DNA of 64,000 nt. It comes from Diabrotica undecimpunctata (lineage: Eukaryota; Arthropoda; Insecta; Coleoptera; Chrysomelidae). Under the pieces are notes generated by a model. It had not been told where the DNA came from, searched no databases, and worked only from the letters and a program-made list of their open reading frames with translations. Location of the stretch: positions 22,965,644-23,029,643 of the forward strand of contig NC_092806.1 of NCBI RefSeq assembly GCF_040954645.1, written 5' to 3'. Within the stretch, counting starts at the first letter, position 1, and each line of letters opens with the position of its first letter. Positions 45,991 through 56,819 of this stretch are shown here, one piece after another. The translations under genes were made by a program, and so were the position numbers.

Positions 45991-46039
45991 GTTCATCTCG
46001 ACGTTTCGCTACAATTGTATGTAGCTTCTTCAGGAGAAC
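45991..46039 (-). ncRNA. Hammerhead-ribozyme-like motif
   Basis: The minus strand reads GUUCUC, CUGAAGA, A, stem II GCUACA/UGUAGC with a 6-base loop, GAA, the palindrome ACGU, C, then GAGAUGAAC. The CUGANGA and GAAA elements of the hammerhead core are present (position 7 is variable in hammerheads). Stem I forms as CUC/GAG and GUU/AAC around a bulge. Stem III would need two copies because ACGU is palindromic. One base is extra before stem II. Confidence 0.5.
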
Positions 46040-46073
46040 AAAAAAGAAAAAGAAACAAAAAGACAGGAAGATG

Positions 46074-46195
46074 GGTAGTTAGCAACGGTAACTCAGTTAC
46101 TCAACGCAACCAGAGGCGAATACTAACTACCAAGGTGGGCATTTGGTCACAGTAACTCAACTACTCAACGCAGCCAGAGGTGAAAACCAAATGCC
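46074..46195. repeat. Two tandem hairpins with matching loops, different stems
   Basis: Hairpin 1: GGTAGTTAG (46074-46082) pairs with CTAACTACC (46123-46131). Hairpin 2: GGCATTTGGT (46138-46147) pairs with ACCAAATGCC (46186-46195). The loops (40 and 38 bases) are near-identical, sharing TAACTCA, TACTCAACGCA and CCAGAGG. Stem sequences differ between the units yet each pairs perfectly. Confidence 0.85.
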
Positions 46196-46992
46196 AGGAC
46201 AGGGATTCACGTCCAACAGCTCAGAACACTAACCCGGTCCAAACCCGGAAGACGAATAAACTATTATTCTAAGTGTATTATTAAGCTAGATATTAAAGAT
46301 CAAAGCCGTTTTTTATTTTGTCTGAAATTTAATCGATGTTGCCAATGCCATCTAGCGGCGAGCAGATGCATTTTAGGCATTCTAATAAAAAAGGGTTTAA
46401 AATGAGCACTATTAAAAGTCTTTTCCACGTAAAATAAGTGAGCTGTATTGCAAATAAGAGGAGCATGTGATGTTTTTTCTTTTAAATCAATGGGTTTCAT
46501 AAGTGCCATTTCCACCAAAATTAAAATTAATCGTATTCCGCCTAGAATTAACTTTATTAACTTTATTATGAAGAATTTGATAGATTGTATCAGTTTGTCT
46601 GCTTCAGAACACATATTTTTCAAAAAAGTGGCGATTAAAAAAAATTCCAAATTTTAAAAAAGACCACATTTTTTTCATAATATCTCAGAAATGACGACAG
46701 ATACGTATAAAAGTGTAGGAATAAAAAATTTAGATATCTTTCTGACAAACAATTTGGTTTTTTGGTTTTTTCTGTCAAACAAAAATTGACGGAGATATGA
46801 ATGTTTAAAGAGCGCGTGGCAGCGCAATCATAGCCTCTCTTAAGCCCTTTAACCATTCACCGTTTCAGAAAAAGGTTTTTTAATATATATTGCAACAAAG
46901 GATGTTGTAGCTCTATTAATTACCTTTACAACGGTTTTTTATAAATTGTGATAGCACGAAAATTGAAGGAGTTATGGTCCAAAAACTTATAT

Positions 46993-47030
46993 TTACTAAG
47001 TAGAAAAAAATATTTTTTTCTACTTAGTAA
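46993..47030. repeat. Perfect 38-base palindrome
   Basis: TTACTAAGTAGAAAAAAA followed by TA and its exact complement TTTTTTTCTACTTAGTAA. It lies inside the long-inverted-repeat element. Confidence 0.95.
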
Positions 47031-47328
47031 CTGAAAATTTCGGAGTGTGAATATTTGGAGCAATGTGAAAGTACGCAGTATAATAGAGACCCAAAACTAT
47101 TATAATGTGTATTAGACATAACATAACGTAAAACATAACATGGCTCATATATATCGTAAATATAAATCGGCAATTTTTTACTCTAAATTAAATTATTTTT
47201 AAAGGGTTGTTCACACCCCTTAAAAATAATAGGCGGAGTTCAAATCATTTTCACTTTTGAAGTTAAGGGTAAGATGAGCCTAATTCCAAAATTTCATGCA
47301 CATCGGTTCACAGTAAAAAAATTCGGAG

Positions 47329-47887
47329 GTAAGACCGTAAAAGCACATTTGTACACCCGAAAATATTATCAATACTTAGACCAAAATATGGGAAAACTTA
47401 ATAAACTTTAATTATATATCCTACATCTTAGACCAGTTCCGGAGAAATACGAAACCCGTCAATAAGTAAAACGCTATCGACGTATTGATTACGCAAATTT
47501 TTAGAAATTAATCGTAGTTTGTCGTGTCAGTTGCTTATAAAGTCAGAAACGGTGGTTAGTAATTCACTTTTTCGCGATACGACCACCGATCGACTCAACG
47601 TATGAATAACTCACACGAGCTATGAAATTTTCACGAAAATGTCAGTTTTCTGGCTTCTTGTGACTTAAATATGAATTTAAAAAATTCTAACATATACCGC
47701 TGCATAAAAGAGCTTTATTTAATATTTAATGAAGCTAGATATTTCAGTTTTGAAATCGAAATAAAACTTTTAGTAGCACAAATAAACTATCATACCTAAG
47801 GAGACTTTCTCACGTATATTTTGTATTAACAATTAAAAAAAAAACAAATAAAAAATTCAATGATTTAAAAATTTAGTTTGTTAAACT
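47329..47887. other. Unassigned sequence
   Basis: No gene recognised. Confidence 0.4.
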
Positions 47888-47967
47888 GTTCGGGCTGTTA
47901 GGCCGTTGTCTTCTGAGATAAGTTCTCTACGTTTCGCCAACACTAGGGGTTGGCACCTTCTGGAGAT
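47888..47967 (-). other. Two tandem degenerate hammerhead-like motifs
   Basis: Minus strand, first unit (47924-47967): UCUC, CAGAAGG, U, stem II GCCAAC/GUUGGC, GAA, ACGU, A, GAGA. The stems are intact but core positions U4 and A9 differ from the hammerhead consensus. Second unit (47888-47920): CUCAGAAGA, a GGC/GCC stem, CGAACAGUU. The same order as in the motifs at 28656 and 45991 suggests a common origin, probably the ends of Penelope-type elements. Confidence 0.35.
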
Positions 47968-48169
47968 GTTACCCTAGAATAACAGAGACACATAGAAGCG
48001 ACATAGCGGTCCAAAAGCGTGTACCATTTTTGTATACGCATGCCCGATTCTGGTTGTATTACTGTCAAAAACACGTGCTTTTTCTTTAATTCTGGTTGTT
48101 TTCGATAGTCCGTAGGCGTCTATGGTAAATACTCGACACAACAAGTGCATTTGACCATTTATATAATTT

Positions 48170-48262
48170 ATTTATAGTTAAAAGGTTATAGTTATAGTTT
48201 ATAGTTAAATATATAAGTTTATAGTTATAGTTTATAGTTAAAAGTTTAATTTATATTTAAAA
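48170..48262. repeat. Short tandem repeats of TATAGTTATAGTT type
   Basis: Several imperfect copies of a unit of about 10-22 bases (TTATAGTTATAGTTTATAG) lie directly upstream of a possible first exon at 48263. Confidence 0.7.
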
Positions 48263-48350
48263 TGTCTGGATATATTTGTGCGATTCGCGGATGTTCATCT
48301 GTGACAGGAAAAGGAATAAGTTTATTTAGATTTCCTAAGAATAATAACAG
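48263..48350 (+). CDS. Possible first exon of a THAP-domain gene
   Basis: ATG at 48263 opens MSGYICAIRGCSSVTGKGIS followed by LFRFPKNNNR, ending at AACAG|GTAATT, a plausible splice donor at 48351. The Cys-x4-Cys spacing near the N-terminus and the LFRFP block match the start of a THAP zinc finger (C2CH), a DNA-binding module found in host regulators and in P-element-type transposases. First exons of THAP genes often end close to this point. The next exon, which should carry the Trp and the Cys-x2-His pair, was not found before the repeats at 48684. It could belong to a host gene extending beyond recognisable sequence or to a decayed P-like element. Partial. Confidence 0.5.
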
Positions 48351-48683
48351 GTAATTACTATTTCTTTGTAATTATTATTAGTTATTACTAATTACATAAT
48401 AGTATTGGTTTGACTTTCGAACAGTAAGCCGACGCCGACGTGTCTGTCCGAGCTATAAAAAAATAAACTTTGGTCTGCCAAGGGATACCTAGTTCAAAAT
48501 GAAAACATTAAATTTGGTGTCAGTGCTATTTCTTTTATTGAAAGACGCAAGTCTCCGAAGGCTCAGGTCAAAAAATCAACAGATGGTGGCCAAATGTCGG
48601 CGCGCTCGAAGACAACAATACGAATATAGTATTTTTAAGAAATAAAAATATATAGAGGGTTTTATACACGAGAATATTTGATT
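48351..48683. other. Unassigned, after the possible THAP exon
   Basis: No clear second exon. Around 48418-48610 the sequence is less AT-rich, but I see no conserved residues. Confidence 0.35.
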
Positions 48684-49066
48684 TAGGCGCAAAATTTGGG
48701 GCAAATGTTTTATAAATGTATTCATTTTTTTCGAATCCTGAAAAAACTAATAAGTATTTTTGAAAAATTTAAACGCAGAATGAAAGACCACATTATTACT
48801 GAGGGCCAAAAGTCCCCGAAAACTTTTATAATGTTTATTTTAATAAGTTACAGGGGTGAAAAAAAAGAGAAAATTTAGTGTGATTTTTAATTTCAAATAT
48901 CTCATTCAAAAAAACTTTTTGTTTATTCTAAGGGACTTTCAACCCTCGGTAATAATGTAATCTTTCATTCTGTGTTTAAATTTTACAAAAATATTTGTTA
49001 GTTTTCTCAGGATTCCAAAAAAATGTTAAAAAGCATTGGCCCGAAATTTTGCGTCTACGCTCTTAA
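48684..49066. mobile_element. Palindromic MITE, copy A
   Basis: About 380 bases whose two ends are inverted copies for about 125 bases (GGCGCAAAATTTGGGGC... and ...GGCCCGAAATTTTGCGTC), around an unpaired centre of about 120 bases. The right flank is TTAA (49063-49066); the left end has lost its first bases. It is the same family as 49411-49799, with the centre in the opposite orientation. Confidence 0.85.
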
Positions 49067-49406
49067 ACGAAACAAAGAAATTACTAAAATGCTCAAACTA
49101 AAAATTGTTGGAAACATAATTAGACCGATAATTGGGAAAATCTTAAAATTCCAACAGAACAAGACTTCAAAATTGCAAAAACATGGTTGCAAATAAACAA
49201 ACTTACATTAAATTATGAAAAAACTAAATAGGTACTCATCTACTTTTTGTAGGCATCAGGCATCATTTGGTGGCATCAGTAAATTACCTTTTGTAAATAA
49301 AAAATAATTACACCATTAAGAATGTCAACAAAAGTCGGCCCTGCAGGTAACTATTTAGTGCAATATTTCATATTTATTGAAAGTCAACATAAATGCTCAA
49401 TTTGAT
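49067..49406. other. Spacer between the two MITE copies
   Basis: AT-rich, no gene recognised. Confidence 0.45.
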
Positions 49407-49803
49407 TTAAGAGCGTAGGCGCAAAATTTCGGGCCAATTCTTTTTAAATGCAATCATTTTTTTTCGAATTCTGAGAAAACTAACAAATATTTTAGAAAAA
49501 TTTAAATACGGAATGAAAGATTACATTATTACCGAGGGCTGAAAGTCCCTTAGAATAAACAAAAAGTTTTTTTGAATGAGATATTTCAAATTAAAAATCA
49601 CACTAAATTTTCTCTTTTTTTTTCACCCCTGTAACTTATTAAAATAAACATTATAGAAGTTTTCAGGGACTTTCGGCCCTCAGTAATAATGTAGTCTTTC
49701 ACTCTGCGTTTAAATCAAAAATACTTATTAGTTTTTTCACGATTCGGAAAAAATGAATGCATTTAAATAACATTGGCCCGAAATTTTGCGCCTACGCTCT
49801 TAA
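49407..49803. mobile_element. Palindromic MITE, copy B, TTAA-flanked
   Basis: Body 49411-49799 (389 bases) between TTAA at 49407-49410 and 49800-49803. The ends GAGCGTAGGCGCAAAATTTC and its complement are near perfect, and the inverted arms run about 125 bases. The TTAA target points to mobilisation by a piggyBac-type transposase. It is non-coding. Confidence 0.9.
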
Positions 49804-50930
49804 GAATTTATATTGTGTGATATGCCCACTGACTATTAATTTTCTGGTTGTTAGCTGTCATTGGCGGCTTGGCCACGTAACTTCAAAGGACTGTCGCTTC
49901 TCTGTGTTGGGTTGTTCTCTGATGTTACTGCTTCGCTTGTAAGCGGAAACTGACGCCGCGTTGTCTCGTTGTTATTGTCGTGTTGTCGGGTGTCTTCGTC
50001 TTTTGTTGGGTTCGGTGTTGTTCGAGTGCGTTTGACTTTTGCAATGACAATAAAAAATTACAAAGCCAACAGTTAAAATTTTGCGGAATTAACGAACATT
50101 CGCACATGGACAATTATTCGCGCGTTGAAAAACCGTCATTGTTTTATATTTATGCAACTCAAAAAAATAAAATTATTTATTGACCTTATTAAAAAACTAA
50201 TATTATTTATTGGCCGTTAAGTAATTTATTGGCCTTTAAGTGTAACTCTTTAAGGTTTGCTGAGCTTTCGACTTGATTTAACTCTATCAAAACATACTAC
50301 AAATTAAAAAAAAACCTCACGAGAATGCTACTATAAAATTTACAGAATAACTTAACGTTTCATTTAATTTGCTTTTTTTCTTTCGTTCTCAACTTATCAC
50401 TATGGTTTTACTATGGATAGAAGAGACATGGATGACTTTGGAAGATATGAAAAAAAGATGGCTTTTTCCAAAATTTCTCGAAATGGTAAAGTACCGTGAG
50501 GAAAGAAATCTACAAGAGAATTCATATTTTATATTATATATTCAATTCGCAATTCAATTCATAATGGAAAATTAAAAAAAAAAGATTGTACAGTAGGCGG
50601 TATAGCAACGTTATTATTTATTAATTATTTATATTTTAAAGAAATCGTATAATATTAAAATAATTTAATAAATTATTCCGTTTGCTCCTATTGCCACCTG
50701 CTAACGGATTAATAAAGCATATCTCGTTTACTTCTCACAGACCTGTCAAATTCAGACAAAATCTTTATTTATAAATATCATTTGATAGTAAATTTAATTA
50801 TTATATAAATTAAATTTTGGTTTTTAATTTTAATTATTATATAAATTAAATAAGATGTTTAAAAATAATGATGTAGGTAATTATATATAATAAGTATCAT
50901 AAAAATGTAAACAGATGATTCAATATTGTT
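49804..50930. other. Unassigned sequence
   Basis: The stretch 49830-50050 is comparatively GC-rich for this window, but it contains only short overlapping frames without recognisable motifs. Confidence 0.4.
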
Positions 50931-50934
50931 ATAG

Positions 50935-51180
50935 AATGGAATAGAATAGAAATATGTTTTATTGTCACCGAAAATTTTACATTTTTATGGATAAACTTAC
51001 AAAAAGTCTGAAAAATACCAATTTAAAATTTAATGAAGTTACATAAGTCGTCACGTACGTAAATATCACAAAATAAAAAATAGTAAAATACACAATCCAT
51101 TGCAAAATTTAAATAAATTGCAAATTGCATAAGAAAACCTTACAAATTAATAAGTTTAATTAGCTGCATGTGATACCCAA

Positions 51181-51249
<69 letters not shown>

Positions 51250-52700
51250 CTTTAGTTACTTGTATATAAACGTACTGTAATTTCTTATTTATTAGTTAAG
51301 AAACTCTTTCACTGAATAATATAGTCTTTCAGGTAGATAGGTTTTTGTCATTTTACCGACTTTAAGGAAAGAAGTTGCAAAGGGAAATTGTTGTATAATT
51401 TATTGCCGAATACAATATAGATTTCTTTCGATGAGACTCGAACAAAGAAAAATATGTTATTTTGGAAGATATTAAATGGATTTGCTTCGAAAGAGAACTT
51501 ACTGCATAACAGGCTGAGCCTAGTTTCTTACATAACAAATCGATATGAAGGGACCATTTAATTTTGCTGTCTTTAAAAATACCAAGAAATTTTACAGATT
51601 CAACGATACTGATCTGGTTGTTATTAAGAAGCAAGGTGTAATGTATCCCTCTTTAGGACTGTGGGACATAATATAACATAAAGCTACTTACGATAGGTTT
51701 TATTAAGCTTTATAAGGATATATAAATTACCATTGTTATTCTTGTTCACATGGAGTCCCTAACCTAAGTGTGTTGTCATGTCACAGATGTCACTTGTGGT
51801 TCCATTTACCAAGTGCAACGTTGCCAAGTATATGCGTACATGAGAAGCATACATAACACAAGGTATGAAGTGCTCATTTATGGGATAATAATACTCCTAT
51901 CCACGTTAAAAGAGAGTAAATTGGGGTCGGACTAGGTTTTTATTTTAAGTAGATCAGAAGTTATAGTTGCATGAAGAGTTGCAATATTAGAGTTCCTCCA
52001 GGTGATACTTGTGTTATCAGCAAACAAAAAAAGTTGTTTTATCGATTTTTAAGTTAGCAATGTCATTTATAAATATAAGAAAAGTAGAGGACTCAATACT
52101 AAACCTTTTGATACTCCACATGCAATGCTTTTGTCATTAGAGTCAGTATCATTTGCTTAAACTAGTTGTTCCCTATTCCTCGAGTAAGATTCTAACCAAT
52201 TCAAAGTTTCGTTAAAATTTATTTTTTTTATCAAAATGTCGTGATTAACACAATCAAAAGCTTTGGCATAGTCACAAAAAATAGTAGCAGTGTTAAGATT
52301 ATTGTTTAGTGCTTTCTTTGTGATAAAATGTTGTTTTTAACGAGAAACGACATAGTAGCAGATATTCGATTTTTCAACACTCTTATGAAGAGGAATAATA
52401 ATAGCTGTCTTTATTCACCCTGGAAATATACCTTTTTCAAAGGGATTAATTAATTGAATAACATTTCCCATCGCAGCACTCGTCATACTTTTTCGATAAG
52501 ATGTTGTATAGATCTTCCATACTCGTTCCTATGATCACAGTGTGTTCTTCATATTCTGTATCCTTAAATTATTTTTCTGGTAAGAAGTTTTCCTGCCTAA
52601 TTATTTTATAGAGATCTTAGTATAATAATATCCATGCATATTTCCTTACTGCATCCATCTCAGTCCTTATTTAATTTTACTTGTCTTGTTAAATAAATTT
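50935..52700 (-). pseudogene. CR1/Jockey-type LINE reverse transcriptase, decayed
   Basis: A minus-strand LINE remnant. From N to C: a TKTAIIIPLHKS-type block (about 52395-52425), motif A as FCDYAKAFDCVNHDIL (about 52235-52285), GVSKGLVLSPLLFLIFINDI over shifted frames (motif B, 52060-52125), and DNTSIT (remains of motif C, about 52010) with ATITSDLL. In one frame from 51634 follow SIVESVKFLGIFKDSKIKWS, LHIDLLCKKLGSACYAVSSL and SSKITYFSLFESH. The 3' end lies near 50935-50955, in a short GAATAGAATAG run. A (TA)n tract interrupts the 3' region at 51181-51245. Many stops occur. The clade call (CR1/Jockey group) is approximate. Confidence 0.78.
51181..51245. repeat. (TA)n microsatellite
   Basis: A TA tract with a single GTA interruption, within the 3' part of the CR1/Jockey-type LINE remnant. 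Confidence 0.95.
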
Positions 52701-53429
52701 AAACCGTAGTTTAAATGTTGTTAAGGATATTCCTATCGTTATTGCTACAAAAATATTCAAAAATAATCGAATTTAAAAATAAATTATTGAAAATCAGACT
52801 TATGCCAAAACGGACTATTAATATTTATGAACTTATATATTGATTTCACTAATTCTACTAATTATGCAAGTTTATAACTCAAATTTGTATAATGATCAAA
52901 AGAACTAAGTTTCCATTGCAATGAATTCACCAATGAAGTTTTAGAAACTTCACTTGTGTTTTAATTGTAAGAAACTAAGGGAATCTGGGTATGCATTAAA
53001 AGTTTTCAATAGAGTATCTAATTAAATGAAAATGCAAGCAGGTAGTCTTGCTGGGAATAAAAAGCAAAAAATTGCTTTGTGAACTTCTCTTACTAGTGTT
53101 CTTCTCGCGGAAAGTTATACTCTAAACTTCTGAAAAATATTTCAGACAAGATTATTTTTAAGCAATGTTTACAAAACAACATGCTTTCTGCATTTTACTA
53201 AGACATTTACTTTTTAATTTATAAATAGAAAGTTTAGTTTACTACAGAAACTTTTCAAATAAAAAAATAATGCAATTTTTATTTATCAAAGACCAAACAG
53301 ACGAATTTTAAAGACAGCAAGAAATATGTAGTTCAGATGGATAAAACATTAAATGTCAAATCCAACTACTCAAAAAAGCGAAAAATAAAATAATAAATAA
53401 AAAATTATATCATGTGTCCGAACTGATTT
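52701..53429. other. Unassigned AT-rich sequence
   Basis: No gene recognised. Confidence 0.45.
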
Positions 53430-53620
53430 TAATAATGAATGTTTGCTCCACGTACTTGAATTATTGCCTGAATTCTCACGAACAAAAAAGTCCTGTAAAA
53501 AGACTTCTTGTAGCTGATTTAAGGTTAAAGGGGCAGGAATACGACTTCGTATCCTTCTTGCAAGCATGTCCCAAACATGTTCGATTGAGTTTACGTCTAG
53601 ACTTCACTTAAAAACTGTTC
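53430..53620 (-). pseudogene. Tc1-like transposase C-terminal scrap
   Basis: The minus strand reads SLDVNSIEHVWDMLARRIRS followed by IPAPLTLNQLQEVF, matching the last catalytic block of Tc1-type transposases (SPDLNPIEHVWD...). The catalytic Glu is in IEHVWD. Nothing else of the gene remains, apart from a short possible upstream stretch near 53640. It is a different sequence from the intact Tc1 at 39609, so it represents another subfamily. Confidence 0.7.
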
Positions 53621-54545
53621 ACTTCACTAAAAAATCTGCCATCTCTCATGGCCATCTGTAGACAGCAAGGTAAACCTGGACTCAAAAACTTCTAACTACT
53701 ATAAAGAAGAAATACCAGAAATGTTAAAATTATCAACAACAGAAATACAAGCTTATATAGAAGACAATCAAGAAAAGCCATTACAAAAAATAAAACAAGA
53801 AAAATTAATCAAGTATACTTCTCGTACTTGTAATAATATAAAAAATATGCCGCTTGCTTAATTTATCTCTATAAATAAAACGGTTTAATATTGACTAAAA
53901 CACTCTTTTGTTCTATTTGACAAGGTTAATATAATTTTAACAACCTTCTAATATCCCTTTCGACAATAATGACTGCTCCAAATTAGGCAGCGATTCAGAG
54001 CTAAACTAATTTACTTTGTTTATTAATGAATGGACCTAATAATTAAGCCATTAATACACTTTTTACGAACGTTTATTGATACAACAATTAATTTTCTACT
54101 CTTTTCTTTCCGTTGATGACACGACAAAAGAGTATGTAATGTTTTGACAGTATTCAGCATTAACAAGTAATCGATCTATATTATTATTTACGATTAAATC
54201 AAGTGTTTTTAGGTACAGACTGAATAAATAATAAATAAATTCGGGTTCAAGGCAGCGGTTTTATGGGTATTATTAAATGTTTTTTGTTTAAAAGTATAAA
54301 TTGTATTTATAAAATAAAAAAATATGTGTTGTATTCTAGCCGCTCCTTCACCTGTCTAGCTTTATTTTTCTCGTTTTACCTATCTGGTCTCTTTGCCAAC
54401 ACCATAGTTTATACACTATACACCATAACCAATATAATCTTTCACTTTATCTGTATACTGGCTCAATTTTGCTAATTTTATTTTTTAAAATACTTTTTTG
54501 TATACAAATACTAATACTCATCTGGTTTTTTATCAACATTAAATC
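53621..54545. other. Unassigned sequence
   Basis: A short readable stretch at 53700-53815 (YYKEEIPEMLKLSTTEIQAY) has no identity I can name. Otherwise AT-rich with no gene seen. Confidence 0.35.
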
Positions 54546-56670
54546 CCATTTATAAAATACGTCATCGTTAAGTCAGACTAAAAACCTTAATCTAGAAACA
54601 GAATAACAAAAGATTAAATATGGATCAACTTAGAAATCCCGAGATAAACGTCAAGCTTACAAATAAAATTAATACTAATGTTTCTTTAACAACCAATACT
54701 GATGATATTGAAAGAGACTGGATCAACTTAAGGGACGCTATATGCAACGGTGCGAAAGAAGTCATTGGTGACTATGAGTGGAAGAAGAAGAACAAATTAA
54801 TGACAGATAAAATATTACACCTTCTGGACAGAAGGAGGGAAACTAAGAATAATCCCGAACAATATACAGAACTGGATAGAACTGTCAGCAGAAAGATAAA
54901 AGAATCCAAAGAGAAATTGTTACAAGAAAAATGTCAAGAGATAGAAGAGCTAGAACGAAGACACGATAGCTTTAATATGCATAAAAAATCAAGGAGTTTA
55001 CTTATACTAACAAGAAAAAACAGTTTGGTAGGTTAATAGACGAGAACAACAAACTTATTGTAGATAAAGAAAAACAGTTACAGACTTGGGCAAATTACAT
55101 AAAAGATTTGTTTATGGATTATCGTCATATTTCTACGAACACTCTTGATCTGAATGGACCAAAATTATTGAACAGTGAGGTGATAAAAGCTATAGATTAA
55201 ACAAAAGATGGGAAAGCAACAGGATGCGATGAAATACCAGTCGAATTTTTAAAAGTTTTTAACAAGAACAACCTGAATGTAGTATTGGAACTGTTTAATA
55301 AGATACTGTACTGGTCAAATTCCATCGGACTGGTTGAAATCTACATATGCGCCCCTTCCCAAGAAATCGAATTTCAAGACGTGTAGTGAATATCACCTTA
55401 TAAGTTTAATGAGTCACACTTCTAAAGTATTCTTGCGTATTCTCCATTCCAGAATACGAGCAAACTTAGAACACAGCATAAGTAAAACACAGTTCGGTTT
55501 TAGATGCGGTTTTGAAACTCGATAGCCGCTCTTTGCAATACAAGTCTGGATTCAAAAATGTCTGGATCAACATAAAGATGTTTACGCCTGTTTTATCGAC
55601 TATGAGAAAGCATTCTGTACTATCAAACACGACAAACTCATAGAACTATTACATCTTACAGGACTTGACACTAAGGACATCCAGATTATAAAAAATCTAT
55701 ATTGAAAACAAACAGCCTACAAGAAGAGTGGACATATGGTGAGTGAAAACGTAACCATTTCGAGAGGGGTTGGACAGGGCTGTATTCTTTCGCCACTGCT
55801 TTTCAACCTGTACACGGAACAAATATTTCTAGAGGCACTGGAAGAGTACAACGAGGGCATTAAGATTAATGGCGTACCAATAAGTAATTTTCGATATGCA
55901 GATGATACTGTTATACTGGCCGATAACATCGAAGATTTACAGATGATGCAAAATAGAGTAAATACAACTGGCAACCAATTTGGACTGAAGATCAATAGAA
56001 AAAAAACTAAATTTATGGTGATCAGTAAAAAGAACATTCAACATATCGACCTGAATATTGAAGCCGAATATTGAAAGAGTACACCGATTTAAATATCTGG
56101 GATATACAGTAAATGATAAGTGGGATCCAGGCGTAGAGATTAAGATCCGAATTGAAATATCAAGATCCAAATTCATCAAAATGAGAAAGCTCTTAAGCAA
56201 CCGCCACCTAAGCGTTAACCTTCAATGGCGCGCCACGAAATGCTACGTACTCTCTACGCTACTTGACGAAGTTGAAGAGTGGACGTTAACAGCAACAACT
56301 ATAAAGAAGTTAGCGGCTCTAGAAATGTGGCTGTATCGACGCATACTGAGAATACCTTGGACAGAGAGAGTGACCAACACAGAGGTATTAAGACGAATGG
56401 GTAAAGAGGTGGAATTGTTAACAACTGTAAAAAGGAGGAAAGAGTCATACGTGGGCCATGTGTTCCGTAATGATAAGTACAGTCTGCTACAGCTTATCGT
56501 GGAAGGCAAGATTGAAGGTAGAAGAGGTTTGGGCAGAAAGAAGAAATCCTGGCTGAGAAACTTGAAAGAATGGTTTCAAATACCAGAAGCTGCGAACATA
56601 ATACATGCGGCATAAAACAGAGAAACCTATCGTTTGATGGTCGCCAACCTTCGGTAGAAGACGGCACATA
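54546..56670 (+). pseudogene. RTE-type LINE, nearly complete RT, 5'-truncated
   Basis: A plus-strand RTE copy that starts at the very end of the endonuclease (VRLKTL... about 54570). The linker is MDQLRNPEINVKLTNKIN and CQEIEELERRHDSFNMHKK. RT fingers: GKATGCDEIPVEFLK, SLMSHTSKVFLRILHSRIR and TQFGFRCGFETR. Motif A is CFIDYEKAFCTI (about 55593; catalytic Asp kept, second D changed to C). Motif B is GVGQGCILSPLLFNLYTEQI, motif C FRYADDTVILADN, motif D LKINRKKTKFMVI. The C-terminal domain runs in one frame, 56058-56612: RFKYLGYTV, EEWTLTATTIKKLAALEMW, RILRIPWTERVTNTEVLRR, LLQLIVEGKIEGRRGLGRK. At least six stops or frameshifts lie before 56060. The intact C-terminal frame is notable but probably chance. 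Confidence 0.87.
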
Positions 56671-56819
56671 AAGAAAAAGTAAAGATACATTTTTTTGCTC
56701 TATGCTTCTACTTACGATGGCGGTTGTTAACAAAACAACGGGATTCGGCTATACAGGTTTTGTTTTACTTACTGTTTAACCTGGCTGTTATAACTGGTCC
56801 AAAAGACCGGTTATTTCAA

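Larger units (their letters stand above)
45884..46277 (-). mobile_element. 368-bp structured insertion with 13-bp TSD
   Basis: The body at 45897-46264 is bounded by TATTCTAAGTGTA at 45884-45896 and 46265-46277. It has a perfect 29-base inverted repeat (45934-45962 with 46236-46264, starting ATAGTTTATTCGTC), a hammerhead-like motif on the minus strand and two tandem hairpins. There is no open frame. It looks like a small non-autonomous retroelement, possibly derived from a Penelope-like element or a retrozyme. The orientation given follows the hammerhead motif. Confidence 0.7.
45501..47328. mobile_element. Non-coding element with about 95-bp inverted ends
   Basis: Inverted ends at 45501-45592 (CTCCGAATTGTTTTACTGTG...) and 47236-47328 (...CAGTAAAAAAATTCGGAG) share blocks such as TTAACTTCAAAAGTGAAAAT and its complement. 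The interior of about 1.6 kb has no convincing gene. It holds a 368-bp insertion (45897-46264) and a perfect 38-base palindrome (46993-47030). No target duplication was recognised, so the superfamily is unknown. Confidence 0.7.

Noticed and set aside
46300..46856. Minus-strand frames of 116 and 73 codons
   Set aside because: They lie inside a non-coding inverted-repeat element, have unusual composition and show no recognisable domain.
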